From: Fluviicola sp. XM-24bin1
Lineage (GTDB): Bacteria; Bacteroidota; Bacteroidia; Flavobacteriales_D; Crocinitomicaceae
DNA: 44,682 bases
Direction: 5' to 3'
NCBI GenBank assembly: GCA_003149635.1
Contig: QCWI01000018.1
Location: forward strand, 1 to 44,682
Positions 1-8,507 of this stretch are shown here, one piece after another. The notes beneath the pieces are model-generated. The model was not told the DNA's origin. It saw only the letters and a list, made by a program, of their open reading frames with translations, and did no database searches. Made by a program: the position numbers and the translations under genes. The stretch's first letter is position 1. Each line of letters starts with the position of its first letter.

Positions 1-246
1 TGCAGGAGAATCTCTGAGAGTGAAAATTTACTTTTCACTACGCTCTTTAGAAAGACACACCCGGTACATTTCAATTATCTCAGATATACTAAAAAGGAAC
101 TGTTCATTTGTGGTGGCTTTGTGCTGTCTGTAGTATTGTCAAACGCACTTAAAGACATGAAACAAGCGGTGGATCAAAAGATCCTTAGCTGCTCACATTT
201 CAATAAGATCAATCCAGATGATACTATTTCAACTATCGGTAAGTAA
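1..246 (+). CDS. 3' end of an unrecognised protein (partial)
   Basis: Frame 1 is open from the first base to a TAA at 244-246, giving an 81-residue C-terminal fragment that ends in DDTISTIGK. The upstream part lies outside the window, so there is no start to judge. One moderately hydrophobic stretch (ELFICGGFVLSVVLSNAL, about residues 33-50) could be a buried helix or a membrane segment. The composition is protein-like, but I do not recognise the family. It converges with ilvA (stop at 327-329), leaving about 80 bases between them in which I see no strong terminator. It could be the end of a real gene or a chance open frame; length alone does not settle this. Confidence 0.45.
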   Translation, partial: CRRISESENLLFTTLFRKTHPVHFNYLRYTKKELFICGGFVLSVVLSNALKDMKQAVDQKILSCSHFNKINPDDTISTIGK

Positions 247-326
247 TGATCGAAGGGGAAATTAGAACAGGTTAAGTACTATTAACTTTATAATCACTTT
301 GATATTCAATTCATAAATTCTGGTCC

Positions 327-1580
327 TTATACCAATAGTTGAAATAAATCTGAATTGTCATTTAAATATTCACCGTAGAAATTTCGTTCTACCATTCTTT
401 CTTTAATGGCCTCAACTGTTTCATCTCCTCCTAATTCAATTCCAATTACAGCTGGACCGGTAGTTCGGTTGTGTTTTTTTGAATATTCAAAATGTGTAAT
501 ATCATCTGTAGGACCAAGAACTTCCGAGATAAATTCCTTTAATGCACCTGCACGTTGAGGAAAGCGTACAAGGAAGTAGTGCTTGACCCCAGAGTAAAGT
601 AGGGCTCGTTCCTTAATTTCTTCAGTACGCGTGATGTCGTTATTACTACCACTTATCAGACAAACGACATTTTTCCCTTTTATTTCCTCTTTGTACATAT
701 CGAGCACCGCAACTGATAAGGCGCCAGCTGGTTCAACGACGATTGCATCCTTGTTGTACAATTCCAAAATTGTCTGACATACTTTTCCTTCGTCAACAGT
801 CACCATATCATCAAGGTTTTCCCTGCAAATGGTGAAGTTTAAATAACCAACTTTTTGCACTGAAGCACCGTCAATGAATTTGTCAATGGTCTTCAGAGAA
901 GTATTGATCCCATTTTTCAGAGCTGTCGACATAGAGGGAGCTCCTTTTGGTTCTACCCCAATAATTTTTGTATCCGGAGACAACAACTTAAACACACTTG
1001 AAACTCCCGCAGCTAGTCCTCCACCTCCAACAGGAAGAAATAAGTAATCAATCGGTTCGGATGATTGTTTTAGTAACTCCAATCCAATTGTGGCTTGCCC
1101 TTCAATTACTTTCATATCATCAAAGGGGTGGATAAAGCTCATTTGATTCTTTTTACAATACTCCAGTGCCAGATTTGACGCTTCATCAAACGTATCGCCG
1201 ACTAAAACTATCTCCACCCATTCGCCACCAAACATTTTTACTTGTTCGATCTTTTGTCTGGGCGTGGGCGTGGGCATAAAAATAGTTCCTTTAATATTTT
1301 TCATCCTACACGCATACGCTACTCCCTGAGCGTGATTTCCGGCACTTGCGCAGACCACTCCATTTCTCAGTTCTGGAGGGAGAAGCGAAGAAATTTTATT
1401 ATAAGCTCCCCGGATTTTGTAGGAACGTACTTGTTGTAGGTCTTCCCGTTTGAAAAGCACATTCGCACCATATACCTCAGATTGGTTGTGATTTACCTTT
1501 AAAGGGGTGAAGGAAGCCACCTCCTGCAAAACAGAGGCGGCTTCCTTGACTTTCTCGAGATTAAAATTGTTCATGTTCAT
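327..1580 (-). CDS. ilvA: Threonine deaminase (threonine ammonia-lyase, biosynthetic, short form)
   Basis: Converts L-threonine to 2-oxobutanoate with PLP, the committed step to isoleucine, in the cytoplasm. The 417 residues carry the fold-type II signature SYKIRGA with the PLP lysine at K55, a glycine-rich phosphate loop [11 protein letters not shown] near residue 190, and one ACT-like regulatory region from about residue 330 to the end. It is about 100 residues shorter than E. coli IlvA, matching the single-regulatory-domain form found in Bacillus and Corynebacterium. The regulatory domain implies allosteric control (isoleucine is expected). The start ATG overlaps the ilvC stop as ATGA (1577-1580), so it is translationally coupled as the last gene of the ilv operon. 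Its presence fits an operon controlled by Ile-rich leader peptides. Confidence 0.96.
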   Translation of the reverse strand: MNMNNFNLEKVKEAASVLQEVASFTPLKVNHNQSEVYGANVLFKREDLQQVRSYKIRGAYNKISSLLPPELRNGVVCASAGNHAQGVAYACRMKNIKGTIFMPTPTPRQKIEQVKMFGGEWVEIVLVGDTFDEASNLALEYCKKNQMSFIHPFDDMKVIEGQATIGLELLKQSSEPIDYLFLPVGGGGLAAGVSSVFKLLSPDTKIIGVEPKGAPSMSTALKNGINTSLKTIDKFIDGASVQKVGYLNFTICRENLDDMVTVDEGKVCQTILELYNKDAIVVEPAGALSVAVLDMYKEEIKGKNVVCLISGSNNDITRTEEIKERALLYSGVKHYFLVRFPQRAGALKEFISEVLGPTDDITHFEYSKKHNRTTGPAVIGIELGGDETVEAIKERMVERNFYGEYLNDNSDLFQLLV

Positions 1581-3043
1581 AATGTTTTCATGCTTGTCAT
1601 TTCAGAGCGCAATTTCTCTCCGATCAATTCTATAGGATGGTTTCTTATAGCTCTATTCAATTCAATTAACTGAACATTGTCGACTTGATTTGTCGCCGAA
1701 AATGCTTGGCCGATGTGTCGAACTGTGATAGAATCCATAAACTCCTTTAACAAAGGACGGCAAGCGTGATCAAACAAGTAGCAACCATACTCTGCGGTAT
1801 CGGAAATTACTTTATTCATTTCATACAATTTCTTGCGTGCAATAGTATTCGCAATCAACGGAGCTTCATGCAAGGACTCGTAATAAGCAGACTCAGCTTT
1901 AATTCCTGTCGCGACCATTGTTTCGTACGCCAATTCTACCCCGGCTTTCACGAAAGCGACCAATAAAGTCCCATGATCAAAGAATTCTTGTTCTGTGATT
2001 TCGTCATCCGTACATTCCGTTTTTTCAAAATCAGTTTCCTCTGTCTGGTTTCGCCAGTGTAAAAGCTTTTCATCGTTGTTGCCCCAATCTTTCATCATTC
2101 CAAATGAAAAAGCCCCGGACATAATATCGTCCATGTGTTTTTTAAACAAAGGCTGCATTATTTCCTTCAAACGGTCCGAAAGTGAAGCCGCTTCGAGTTT
2201 TGCAGGGTTAGACAATCGATCCATCATATTGGTTAACCCTCCATGTTTCAATGCTTCGGTGATAGCCTCCCATCCGTACTGCACAAGTTTTGCAGCGTAA
2301 TGCTTATCCACTCCTTGCTCCACCATTTTATCAAAAGCCAGAATAGAACCCGTTTGCAGTACCCCGCATAATATGGTTTGTTCCCCCATTAAATCTGATT
2401 TTACTTCTGCAACGAAGGAAGAATTGAGCACTCCGGCTTTATGTCCTCCTGTTGCGGCGGCGTATGCTTTGGCCACTTCAAAACCTTCTTCCTTAGGATC
2501 GTTTTCAGGGTGTACAGCGATTAAAGTCGGCACTCCGAATCCTCTTTTGTATTCTTCACGAACTTCAGAACCTGGTGATTTTGGGGCTACCATCACTACG
2601 GTAATATCCTCGCGTATCTGCATACCTTCTTCCACGATATTAAACCCATGGGAATACGACAAAAACGAATCGCGCTTCATCAATGGCATTACCTGCTCAA
2701 CTACCTTGCTGTGGTGTTTGTCTGGTGTTAGGTTGATCACCAAATCAGCTTCCGGGATCATTTCATCAAAACTTCCTACTGCAAAGCCGTTGTTAACTGC
2801 ATTCTGATAAGAAGTTCTTTTTTCGTTTATGGCAGATTGCCGTAAAGCATAGGTTATATCCAATCCCGAATCACGCATATTCAACCCTTGATTCAATCCC
2901 TGTGCTCCACACCCAACGATGACGATTTTTTTCCCCTTGAGCGTGTCAACTCCTTTTTCGAATTCCGCTTTTCCGAGAAGTTCACATTTTCCGAGTTGCT
3001 CAAGTTGTTGTCTTAACGATAATGTATTAAAGTAATTTGTCAT
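1577..3043 (-). CDS. ilvC: Ketol-acid reductoisomerase (NADP+), class II (long form)
   Basis: Isomerises and reduces acetolactate or acetohydroxybutyrate to the dihydroxy acid, using Mg2+ and NADPH. At 488 residues it is the long class II enzyme, as in E. coli (about 490), not the roughly 330-residue class I. The N-terminal Rossmann segment reads [19 protein letters not shown] near residues 41-59. The following KARI core includes [15 protein letters not shown], and two knotted helical domains with conserved acidic residues follow, for example [10 protein letters not shown]. It starts 1 nt after the ilvN stop and overlaps ilvA by 4 nt, consistent with tight operon coupling. Nothing looks damaged. 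Confidence 0.97.
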   Translation of the reverse strand: MTNYFNTLSLRQQLEQLGKCELLGKAEFEKGVDTLKGKKIVIVGCGAQGLNQGLNMRDSGLDITYALRQSAINEKRTSYQNAVNNGFAVGSFDEMIPEADLVINLTPDKHHSKVVEQVMPLMKRDSFLSYSHGFNIVEEGMQIREDITVVMVAPKSPGSEVREEYKRGFGVPTLIAVHPENDPKEEGFEVAKAYAAATGGHKAGVLNSSFVAEVKSDLMGEQTILCGVLQTGSILAFDKMVEQGVDKHYAAKLVQYGWEAITEALKHGGLTNMMDRLSNPAKLEAASLSDRLKEIMQPLFKKHMDDIMSGAFSFGMMKDWGNNDEKLLHWRNQTEETDFEKTECTDDEITEQEFFDHGTLLVAFVKAGVELAYETMVATGIKAESAYYESLHEAPLIANTIARKKLYEMNKVISDTAEYGCYLFDHACRPLLKEFMDSITVRHIGQAFSATNQVDNVQLIELNRAIRNHPIELIGEKLRSEMTSMKTL

Positions 3044-3044
3044 T

Positions 3045-3581
3045 TTAATTTTGTTTTATTTCACTTTCTAATTCTTCTACAATTGCTGTCAATGTGCGCA
3101 TAGGTTTGGTTATCGCGATTCGTCCAGAACGCACAAACTCTAATATTCCAAAGGGTTTTAGCTCATTAAACAATGCCTGAGTTTCTTCTTTCTGTCCTGT
3201 TTTTTCTATCACGGTAAACTGAGACTCGACCGAAAGCACACGTGCATAATGTGCACGCACGATTTTCTCAGCCTCTTTACCTGCTGCTAGCACATCTGTC
3301 GGGACTTTGTAGAGAGCTATTTCCTGATATACTATCTCTTCATCAAGATGATAAAAGGCCTTGATGATTTCCACTTGTTTTTCAAGTTGCAATACGATCT
3401 TCTTTACCGTATCTTCATGTTCCTCTATCACTATCGTGTATCGATGTACATTGGGTACTTCACTTTCTGAAGCGGCAATGCTGTGGATGTTTATTTTTCT
3501 ACGTGTAAAGATGATGGTGACACGATTCAATAGTCCTACCATATCTTCTGTAAAAACTGATATTGTGTATCTTCTTTTCAT
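3045..3581 (-). CDS. ilvN: Acetolactate synthase small (regulatory) subunit
   Basis: Regulatory partner of IlvB; it binds branched-chain amino acids and tunes acetohydroxyacid synthase. The N-terminal ACT domain (residues 3-75) begins [20 protein letters not shown] and carries the expected ITIVIEE-like beta strands. The rest (about 80-178) is the C-terminal domain of the IlvH/IlvN family. At 178 residues it is nearer the E. coli IlvH length than the short E. coli IlvN, so ilvH would be an equally valid name. It lies 7 nt after ilvB, its catalytic subunit, and 1 nt before ilvC. Confidence 0.95.
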   Translation of the reverse strand: MKRRYTISVFTEDMVGLLNRVTIIFTRRKINIHSIAASESEVPNVHRYTIVIEEHEDTVKKIVLQLEKQVEIIKAFYHLDEEIVYQEIALYKVPTDVLAAGKEAEKIVRAHYARVLSVESQFTVIEKTGQKEETQALFNELKPFGILEFVRSGRIAITKPMRTLTAIVEELESEIKQN

Positions 3582-3588
3582 GATTACT

Positions 3589-5322
3589 TTATTTTAATCT
3601 TATTTCCGAAACAGAGGCTCCCGTTGGAACCATTGGGAAAACATTTTTTTCTCTTCCTACCTTCACTTCAAGGAAGAAAGATTCAGTACTGTTCAGCATT
3701 TCTTTAACTGCACTTTCTAATTCAGAGCGTTCACGAACTTCTCTGGTTTGTATATGGTACCCCTTCACAATGGTTTGAAAGTCTGGGTTCACCATGGTCG
3801 TTGAGGCGTAACGTTTATCAAAAAACAAGTCCTGCCATTGGCGTACCATTCCTAAGAATTCATTGTTCAGTACGACTATTTTTACCGGTGTTTTTGATTG
3901 GAAAATCGTCCCCAGTTCCTGTATGGTCATCTGAAAACCACCATCGCCGATTACTGCAACAACTTCTCTGTTGGGGTGTCCCATTTTCGCGCCTATAGCT
4001 GCTGGTAAACAAAAGCCCATAGTTCCTAAACCTCCGGAAGTGATGAGTGATTTTGACTGTTTGAACTTCGCATAACGACAAGCGATCATCTGATGCTGTC
4101 CTACATCCGTCACTACGATGGCTTGGCCGTCGGTGCATTGATTAATGGTGCGCATGACCTCTCCCATGGTGAGTTCCTTGGAGGAAGGGGTTAATTCATC
4201 CTTTACAACCATTGCGAATTCTTCCTGCTCCAATTTGCGAAATTCAGCCAACCAGCTCTCGTGCTTATTTTCATCCACAAGACCTGTCAAAGCTAGTAAT
4301 GCTTCTTTAGCATCCCCTAGCACAGCGACATCGGTTTTTACATTTTTATCGATTTCCGCGGGATCGATCTCCAAGTGAACAACTTTGGCCTGTTTCGCAT
4401 AGCGGGATAAGTCCCCGGTTACACGGTCATCGAAACGCATGCCTACTGCAATTAGTACATCGCATTCATTGGTCAGTTTATTGGGGGCATAATTTCCATG
4501 CATACCCAACATCCCCACATTCAGGTAATGGTCTGAATCCAGTGCGCTTGCTCCCATTATAGTCCAAGCCGATGGTATTCCGGCTTTTTCGATAAAGGCT
4601 TTGAAGGCTTCTTCAGCTTGGGACAAAAGCACTCCCTGACCAAACAAGACAAATGGTTTTTTTGCTGCGTTGATTAGCTCCGCAGCTTCCGCTACTTTCT
4701 GCATGTTCAACTTGCTTTTCGGTTGATAGCTTCTCAAGCCTTTAAAGGAATACTGGCTGTATTCAAGTTGCTCAAATTGTGCATCTTTGGTTATATCCAC
4801 CAATACCGGTCCTGGTCTTCCAGACCTTGCGATGTAAAAAGCTTTTGCTATGGCCATGGGGATTTCTTCGGCTTTAGTTACCTGAAAGTTCCATTTTGTC
4901 ACTGGCATAGATATGCCCACGACATCCGTTTCCTGAAAAGCATCGGTTCCTAACAAATGACTATGTACTTGTCCTGTTATGCATACTAACGGTGTTGAAT
5001 CGATTTGTGCATCCGCTATTCCAGTTATTAAATTGGTAGCACCCGGACCTGAAGTCGCAATGCAAACTCCTACCTTTCCAGTTGCTCTTGCATATCCTTG
5101 TGCTGCATGTGTTGCCCCTTGTTCATGCCTTGTTAAGACGTGATTCAAGCGATCTTCTACATCGTATAAAGCATCATAAACAGGCATAATGGCTCCTCCT
5201 GGATAACCAAATAGCAGATCCGTCCCTTCATCGATCAAAGCCTGCACAACTGCCTGGGCTCCGGACATCGTTTGTGTTGGTTTTTGTGCAAAAACTTCGT
5301 TTTGTAATTCCACTGTTTTCAT
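3589..5322 (-). CDS. ilvB: Acetolactate synthase large (catalytic) subunit
   Basis: ThDP-dependent condensation of two pyruvates, or of pyruvate with 2-oxobutanoate, the first common step to Val/Leu and Ile. The 577-residue protein has the three usual domains: an N-terminal pyrimidine-binding domain with the activating glutamate in LTRHEQGATHAAQGYARATG, a central FAD-binding domain, and a C-terminal ThDP domain with the GDG...NN motif (GDGGFQMTIQEL ... VVLNN). The C-terminal VPTGASVSEI segment is also typical. It is placed between ilvD (4 nt gap) and ilvN (7 nt gap). The length is normal and no damage is visible. Confidence 0.97.
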   Translation of the reverse strand: MKTVELQNEVFAQKPTQTMSGAQAVVQALIDEGTDLLFGYPGGAIMPVYDALYDVEDRLNHVLTRHEQGATHAAQGYARATGKVGVCIATSGPGATNLITGIADAQIDSTPLVCITGQVHSHLLGTDAFQETDVVGISMPVTKWNFQVTKAEEIPMAIAKAFYIARSGRPGPVLVDITKDAQFEQLEYSQYSFKGLRSYQPKSKLNMQKVAEAAELINAAKKPFVLFGQGVLLSQAEEAFKAFIEKAGIPSAWTIMGASALDSDHYLNVGMLGMHGNYAPNKLTNECDVLIAVGMRFDDRVTGDLSRYAKQAKVVHLEIDPAEIDKNVKTDVAVLGDAKEALLALTGLVDENKHESWLAEFRKLEQEEFAMVVKDELTPSSKELTMGEVMRTINQCTDGQAIVVTDVGQHQMIACRYAKFKQSKSLITSGGLGTMGFCLPAAIGAKMGHPNREVVAVIGDGGFQMTIQELGTIFQSKTPVKIVVLNNEFLGMVRQWQDLFFDKRYASTTMVNPDFQTIVKGYHIQTREVRERSELESAVKEMLNSTESFFLEVKVGREKNVFPMVPTGASVSEIRLK

Positions 5323-5326
5323 CTTT

Positions 5327-7003
5327 TTAAAATTTGTCGGTTACGCACCCTTCCGAGGCTGAAGAAACCGTTTGTACATATTTGCTCAATACTCCTCGTT
5401 TGAACTTTAAATCAGGAGCTTTCCATTTATTTTTTCTTTCCGTTAATTCTTCTGGTGAAACATTTAATTCAATTGAGTTATTTACAGCATCTATTGTTAT
5501 TTCATCTCCATCTTTAACCAGCGCTATCGTACCTCCAACCTGAGCTTCCGGAGATATATGTCCCACAACAAAGCCGTGAGTACCGCCGGAAAATCGACCG
5601 TCTGTTATCAATGCCACGTCACTGCCAAGTCCTGCACCTATTATGGCTGCAGTCGGTTTCAACATTTCCGGCATTCCGGGACCTCCTTTAGGCCCTTCAT
5701 ATCGAATCACAACGACATCTCCTTTTATAACCTTCCCGTCGCGTATTCCATCGTTGGCCTCATATTCCGAATTGAATACTCGTGCCGGTCCTGTAAATTG
5801 TAGACCTTCTTTTCCTGTAATTTTCGCCACTGCACCTGTGGGCGACAAATTGCCTTTAAGAATCCTTAAATGCCCCGTAGCTTTTATGGGTGAATTAAGC
5901 GGCTTGATTATTTCTTGCCCCTCCTTCAGGGATTCAACTTCCTCCAGATTTTCAGCCAGAGTTTTACCTGTTACTGTGAGACAGTCTCTATGCAACAACC
6001 CTTCCTCCAGAAGGTATTTTAAAACCGCTGGAACTCCACCAATTTCGTGGACATCCTCCATGAGGTATTTTCCGCTCGGTTTTAAGTCTGCCAGAAATGG
6101 TGTTGTGTCAGATATACGTTGAAAATCGTCCAGTGTAAAATCTACCTGAGCTGTACTGGCAATGGCCAAGAAGTGGAGTACGGCATTCGTGGATCCTCCT
6201 AGTACAGTTACCAAACGCACTGCATTTTCTATAGACTTTCGGGTAACGATGTCTCTGGGTTTGATGTCGTTTTCACAAAGTAATCGCACCGCTTCACCAG
6301 CCCTTACGCTTTCTTTCTGTTTCGCTTCTGACAATGCAGGGTTCGAAGAATTAAACGGCAGTGCCATTCCAAGTGCTTCAATTGCTGAAGCCATGGTGTT
6401 GGCGGTGTACATTCCACCGCACGCACCTGCTCCGGGACACGCCTTTTCAATCACATTCTGGTATTCTGTTTCTTCTATTTTTCCAGCATTTTTCTGTCCC
6501 CATGCCTCGAATGCTGAAACCACATCGAGTTTTTTTCCCTCATGACATCCTGAGGCAATTGTTCCACCGTAGACCAAAACACTTGGTCTGTTTACGCGCA
6601 ACATTGCCATCAAAGCACCGGGCATGTTTTTATCGCAACCGACTACCGTCACCAACCCATCATAAGACATTCCTTCAACCACCGTTTCCATTGAGTCGGC
6701 GATGACATCTCTGGAAGGTAACGAGTACCTCATTCCAGGTGTCCCCATTGAAATTCCGTCGCTAACTCCGATGGTATTGAATATCAATCCCACCAGATCC
6801 ACGTTTTGTGTCCCTTCTTTCACTTTTTTTGCCAGATCATTTAAATGCATGTTGCAGGGGTTTCCTTCGTACCCCGTGCTGGCAATCCCTACAAACGGTT
6901 TTTTCAAATCTTCTTTTGTTAATCCTATAGCGTGTAGCATGGCCTGTGCTGCCGGCTGTGAGTCATCTTGTGTTACGCGACTGCTGTATTTATTGAGTTT
7001 CAT
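5327..7003 (-). CDS. ilvD: Dihydroxy-acid dehydratase
   Basis: Fe-S dehydratase that makes the 2-oxo acid precursors of Val and Ile. The 558 residues contain the IlvD/Edd hallmarks: [20 protein letters not shown], the cluster cysteine in [12 protein letters not shown], a second cluster motif [16 protein letters not shown], and the C-terminal [19 protein letters not shown] signature. The start ATG at 7003 overlaps the ilvE stop by 4 nt, so the two genes are coupled. ilvB follows after 4 nt. The order ilvE-ilvD-ilvB-ilvN-ilvC-ilvA puts the entire Ile route from threonine into one transcript. Confidence 0.97.
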   Translation of the reverse strand: MKLNKYSSRVTQDDSQPAAQAMLHAIGLTKEDLKKPFVGIASTGYEGNPCNMHLNDLAKKVKEGTQNVDLVGLIFNTIGVSDGISMGTPGMRYSLPSRDVIADSMETVVEGMSYDGLVTVVGCDKNMPGALMAMLRVNRPSVLVYGGTIASGCHEGKKLDVVSAFEAWGQKNAGKIEETEYQNVIEKACPGAGACGGMYTANTMASAIEALGMALPFNSSNPALSEAKQKESVRAGEAVRLLCENDIKPRDIVTRKSIENAVRLVTVLGGSTNAVLHFLAIASTAQVDFTLDDFQRISDTTPFLADLKPSGKYLMEDVHEIGGVPAVLKYLLEEGLLHRDCLTVTGKTLAENLEEVESLKEGQEIIKPLNSPIKATGHLRILKGNLSPTGAVAKITGKEGLQFTGPARVFNSEYEANDGIRDGKVIKGDVVVIRYEGPKGGPGMPEMLKPTAAIIGAGLGSDVALITDGRFSGGTHGFVVGHISPEAQVGGTIALVKDGDEITIDAVNNSIELNVSPEELTERKNKWKAPDLKFKRGVLSKYVQTVSSASEGCVTDKF

Positions 7004-7890
7004 ACCAATTCAAAATTTTTATATTCCTTTTTCTTTACTCTATTCAGGTAGGCAGCAGAGAGTGTTGCTCCCAATGTGTCTTCCCATTTCAAGTTAAATT
7101 TGTTTCCATCAAGACTTTCAACTCCGGCAACTTCAGCGGCTGTTCCGGTAAAAAAAGCACCATCAGCCTGGTACACTTCTTCCGGTGTGAAATACTTTTC
7201 TACCACTTCTATTTCAAGTTCTTCTGCCAGTTCGAGTATTGTTTTCCTAGTGATTCCAGCAAGGATATTTCCCAGTGGCGCTGTGTACAGTTTATCATCC
7301 TTTTCGTAGAAAAAATTTGCTCCAGGTCCTTCGGCAACATTTCCATGCATGTCCAGAAGCAAGGCTTCATCGAAGCCTTTGTTTTTCGCTTCGGTGGTCG
7401 CTAATATGGAATTGGTATAATGTCCAACTACCTTGGCTTCTACGAAACAGGATTTTGGATTAGGGCGATGAAAAGAAGAGGTCATTAACTTTAATTGTTT
7501 GTCTCCTAGATAGCGTTCCCAGCTCCACGCACATAATAAAACATGCACCTTATCGGTTGGTTGCAAAGACATGTTTTGCCCTAGGTAAACCAAAGGACGT
7601 ATGTAAGCATCCTTGAGGTTATTCCTTTCAAGAAGCTCGTAAGTCAACGCAACAAGTTGATCAACGGAATAGTCTAACTTGATGTGCATTTTCTCCGCTG
7701 AATAAAGCAGTCGTTCATAGTGTTCCCTAGCTTTAAATACATGAGTTCCCTCTTCTGTTTCATAAGAGCGTATTCCTTCGAATACACCTGATCCATAGTG
7801 TAAAGTCTGTGCATACAGATCTGTAGTTGCTTCCGTGGCTTTTAACCATTTTCCATCCAAAAAGATGGTTGTATTGTCATTGTAATACAT
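7000..7890 (-). CDS. ilvE: Branched-chain amino acid aminotransferase
   Basis: Class IV PLP aminotransferase that converts the 2-oxo acids to Ile, Val and Leu with glutamate as donor. The 296-residue protein begins with the family pattern [16 protein letters not shown] and [15 protein letters not shown]. The PLP lysine is expected in [16 protein letters not shown] (about residue 154). The C-terminal part carries [19 protein letters not shown] and the GTAAEV phosphate-binding segment. It is the first structural gene of the ilv operon. Its ATG lies 23 nt beyond the last base of the second attenuator's U-run, with no recognisable Shine-Dalgarno, as is usual in this phylum. Confidence 0.96.
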   Translation of the reverse strand: MYYNDNTTIFLDGKWLKATEATTDLYAQTLHYGSGVFEGIRSYETEEGTHVFKAREHYERLLYSAEKMHIKLDYSVDQLVALTYELLERNNLKDAYIRPLVYLGQNMSLQPTDKVHVLLCAWSWERYLGDKQLKLMTSSFHRPNPKSCFVEAKVVGHYTNSILATTEAKNKGFDEALLLDMHGNVAEGPGANFFYEKDDKLYTAPLGNILAGITRKTILELAEELEIEVVEKYFTPEEVYQADGAFFTGTAAEVAGVESLDGNKFNLKWEDTLGATLSAAYLNRVKKKEYKNFELV

Positions 7891-7913
7891 GATAGTTTAT
7901 TGTTTATTTATTC

Positions 7914-7947
7914 AAAAAAAAAGCCCTTCTCGATGTGAGAAGGGCTT
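7914..7947 (-). terminator. Intrinsic terminator of ilv attenuator 2
   Basis: Read on the minus strand, an 11-bp perfect stem AAGCCCTTCTC (7947-7937) pairs with GAGAAGGGCTT (7931-7921) around a 5-nt loop and runs into nine U's (7922-7914). It sits between leader peptide 2 and ilvE. A strong terminator just before the first structural gene only makes sense if read-through is regulated. The 5' arm plus the first loop bases (CCCTTCTCAC, 7944-7935) can instead pair with the sequence at the end of leader peptide 2. Confidence 0.9.
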
Positions 7948-8011
7948 GTGCGTTTATGTCAATATCGTCCCAGTCTCACCCCGTCAGAGGAGAAATAATA
8001 ATGACTGCGAT
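7935..8011 (-). promoter_or_regulatory. Alternative RNA pairings of ilv attenuator 2
   Basis: Pairings read directly from the minus strand. Pause hairpin (1:2): AUCGCAGUC (8011-8003, the Ile-Ala-Val codons 10-12 of leader 2) with GACUG-gga-CGAU (7975-7964), 9 bp with a 3-nt bulge. Antiterminator (2:3): GUGAGA plus GGG (7979-7974 and 7971-7969) with CCC plus UCUCAC (7944-7942 and 7940-7935), 9 bp with a small internal loop. Terminator (3:4): 7947-7921. Region 2 is shared by 1:2 and 2:3, and region 3 is shared by 2:3 and 3:4, which is the logic of enterobacterial attenuators. Stalling at the Ile codons would hide region 1 and favour the antiterminator. No folding energy was computed. Confidence 0.75.
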
Positions 8012-8038
8012 AATAATTGTGTTTTCTATGTGTTTCAT
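7976..8038 (-). CDS. ilv leader peptide 2 (Ile-rich, 20 aa)
   Basis: ATG at 8038-8036 to TGA at 7978-7976, 20 codons. The peptide reads MKHIENTIIIAVIII followed by SPLTG and contains seven Ile and one Val. Ile codons fall in two clusters of three (codons 8-10 and 13-15), the pattern expected of a ribosome-stalling leader. The region 1 pairing arm overlaps codons 10-12 and the region 2 arm begins at the stop codon. It starts 15 nt after the U-run of terminator 1, so it is translated only on transcripts that have already read through the first attenuator. It was too short for routine gene calling. The function is inferred from composition and placement. Confidence 0.85.
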   Translation of the reverse strand: MKHIENTIIIAVIIISPLTG

Positions 8039-8053
8039 TCTAATATTTTAAGC

Positions 8054-8083
8054 AAAAAAAAAAGCCATCCTATTGGATGGCTT
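8054..8083 (-). terminator. Intrinsic terminator of ilv attenuator 1
   Basis: Minus-strand hairpin AAGCCAUCC (8083-8075), loop AAUA, GGAUGGCUU (8070-8062), followed by about ten U's (8063-8054). It lies 27 nt after the stop codon of leader peptide 1 and 15 nt before the start of leader peptide 2, so two terminators stand in series before ilvE. Its 5' arm GCCAUCC can alternatively pair with GGAUGGU just after the leader 1 stop codon. Confidence 0.9.
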
Positions 8084-8155
8084 CTCTTTAAATTTATTTC
8101 ATACCATCCCTAGCATCTGTGATCAATAATCACGATGTTAATAATTGAAAGGATG
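8075..8155 (-). promoter_or_regulatory. Alternative RNA pairings of ilv attenuator 1
   Basis: Antiterminator (2:3): GGAUGGU (8109-8103) with GCCAUCC (8081-8075), 7 pairs including one G-U. Competing 1:2 pairing: CAUCCU in the leader coding region (8155-8150, the first Ile-Leu codons) with GGGAUG (8110-8105). There is also a hairpin inside the Ile codons, CAUCGUGAU (8137-8129) with AUCAC-a-GAUG (8123-8114). A ribosome at the stop codon (8112-8110) would cover region 2 and allow the terminator. A ribosome stalled on the Ile codons leaves region 2 free to form the antiterminator. This is a prediction from complementarity only. Confidence 0.65.
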
Positions 8156-8172
8156 TTGTTCATTTTGCTCAT
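8110..8172 (-). CDS. ilv leader peptide 1 (Ile-rich, up to 20 aa)
   Basis: ATG at 8172-8170 to TAG at 8112-8110: MSKMNNILSIINIVII followed by DHRC, with six Ile, one Val and one Leu in 20 residues. A second in-frame ATG at 8163-8161 would give 17 residues and is a plausible alternative, because the first ATG lies only 7 nt after the -7 promoter box and would be almost leaderless. The Ile codons (7, 10, 11, 13, 15, 16) precede a terminator whose 5' arm has an alternative partner at the stop codon, as expected for a leader peptide that senses charged tRNA-Ile. It is the first of two leaders on the same transcript. Confidence 0.85.
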   Translation of the reverse strand: MSKMNNILSIINIVIIDHRC

Positions 8173-8179
8173 TGCGTTG

Positions 8180-8211
8180 CAAAGATATGAACATTTTTTT
8201 TAGACATGCAA
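8180..8211 (-). promoter_or_regulatory. Promoter of the ilv leader and operon
   Basis: On the minus strand a -7 box TATCTTTG (8187-8180) fits the Bacteroidota consensus TAnnTTTG exactly. A TTG -33 element (8211-8209) lies 21 nt upstream. The predicted transcription start, a few bases after 8180, falls at or just before leader peptide 1. No second promoter of this quality is seen between the two attenuators, so both should lie on one RNA. Confidence 0.8.
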
Positions 8212-8378
8212 TTTTTTTTTCTGGCGATGGTGATTTGTAATAAATGCATGGTAATCTACTACGTTAGAAACGTCTTTAATGCAATTTATTGATTCGTACC
8301 CAAACAAATAATGTTGGATACTGAAATATTCAAGCGTCTCAACAACGTCTCAGTTGTAAAATTAAGGAGCCGAAAGGT

Positions 8379-8468
8379 TTGCGGTGGATGCCCTGTATTA
8401 CAGGTCTCTAGCGCCGTCCAGACCGCAAGAACACTTGCAGAGCCTCACAGAAATGTGAGGCTTTTTTT
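8379..8468 (+). ncRNA. Candidate small structured RNA ending in an intrinsic terminator
   Basis: About 90 nt with nested complementarity. TTGCGGT (8379-8385) pairs with ACCGCAA (8422-8428), GGA (8386-8388) with TCC (8417-8419), and CCTGT (8392-8396) with ACAGG (8400-8404). The block is followed by the terminator at 8441-8468. It contains CGGTGGATGCCCTG (8382-8395), identical as I remember it to 14 bases near the 5' end of E. coli 23S rRNA, with a TTAAG about 15 nt upstream as in the rRNA. It may be a remnant of an rRNA gene or a coincidence. I see no clear promoter and do not recognise an Rfam family. An overlapping 74-codon frame (8311-8535) reads through the terminator and is probably not a gene. 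Confidence 0.4.
8441..8468 (+). terminator. Intrinsic terminator after the candidate RNA
   Basis: AGCCTCAC (8441-8448) pairs with GTGAGGCT (8455-8462) around a 6-nt loop, followed by seven T's (8462-8468). It is a strong plus-strand terminator with no plus-strand protein gene upstream, which is the main reason to suspect a transcribed RNA here. Confidence 0.8.
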
Positions 8469-8507
8469 GTTTCTATACTTCCGTTTTACGCCTCGATCAC
8501 GTCTCAG

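Noticed and set aside
5643-6122. 159-codon plus-strand ORF opposite ilvD
   Set aside because: It is antisense to a clear ilvD frame with all family motifs; no independent evidence.
8220-8470. Known riboswitch (TPP, cobalamin, SAM) upstream of the methyltransferase remnant
   Set aside because: None of the conserved core sequences of those classes is present, and there is no matching downstream gene on the plus strand.
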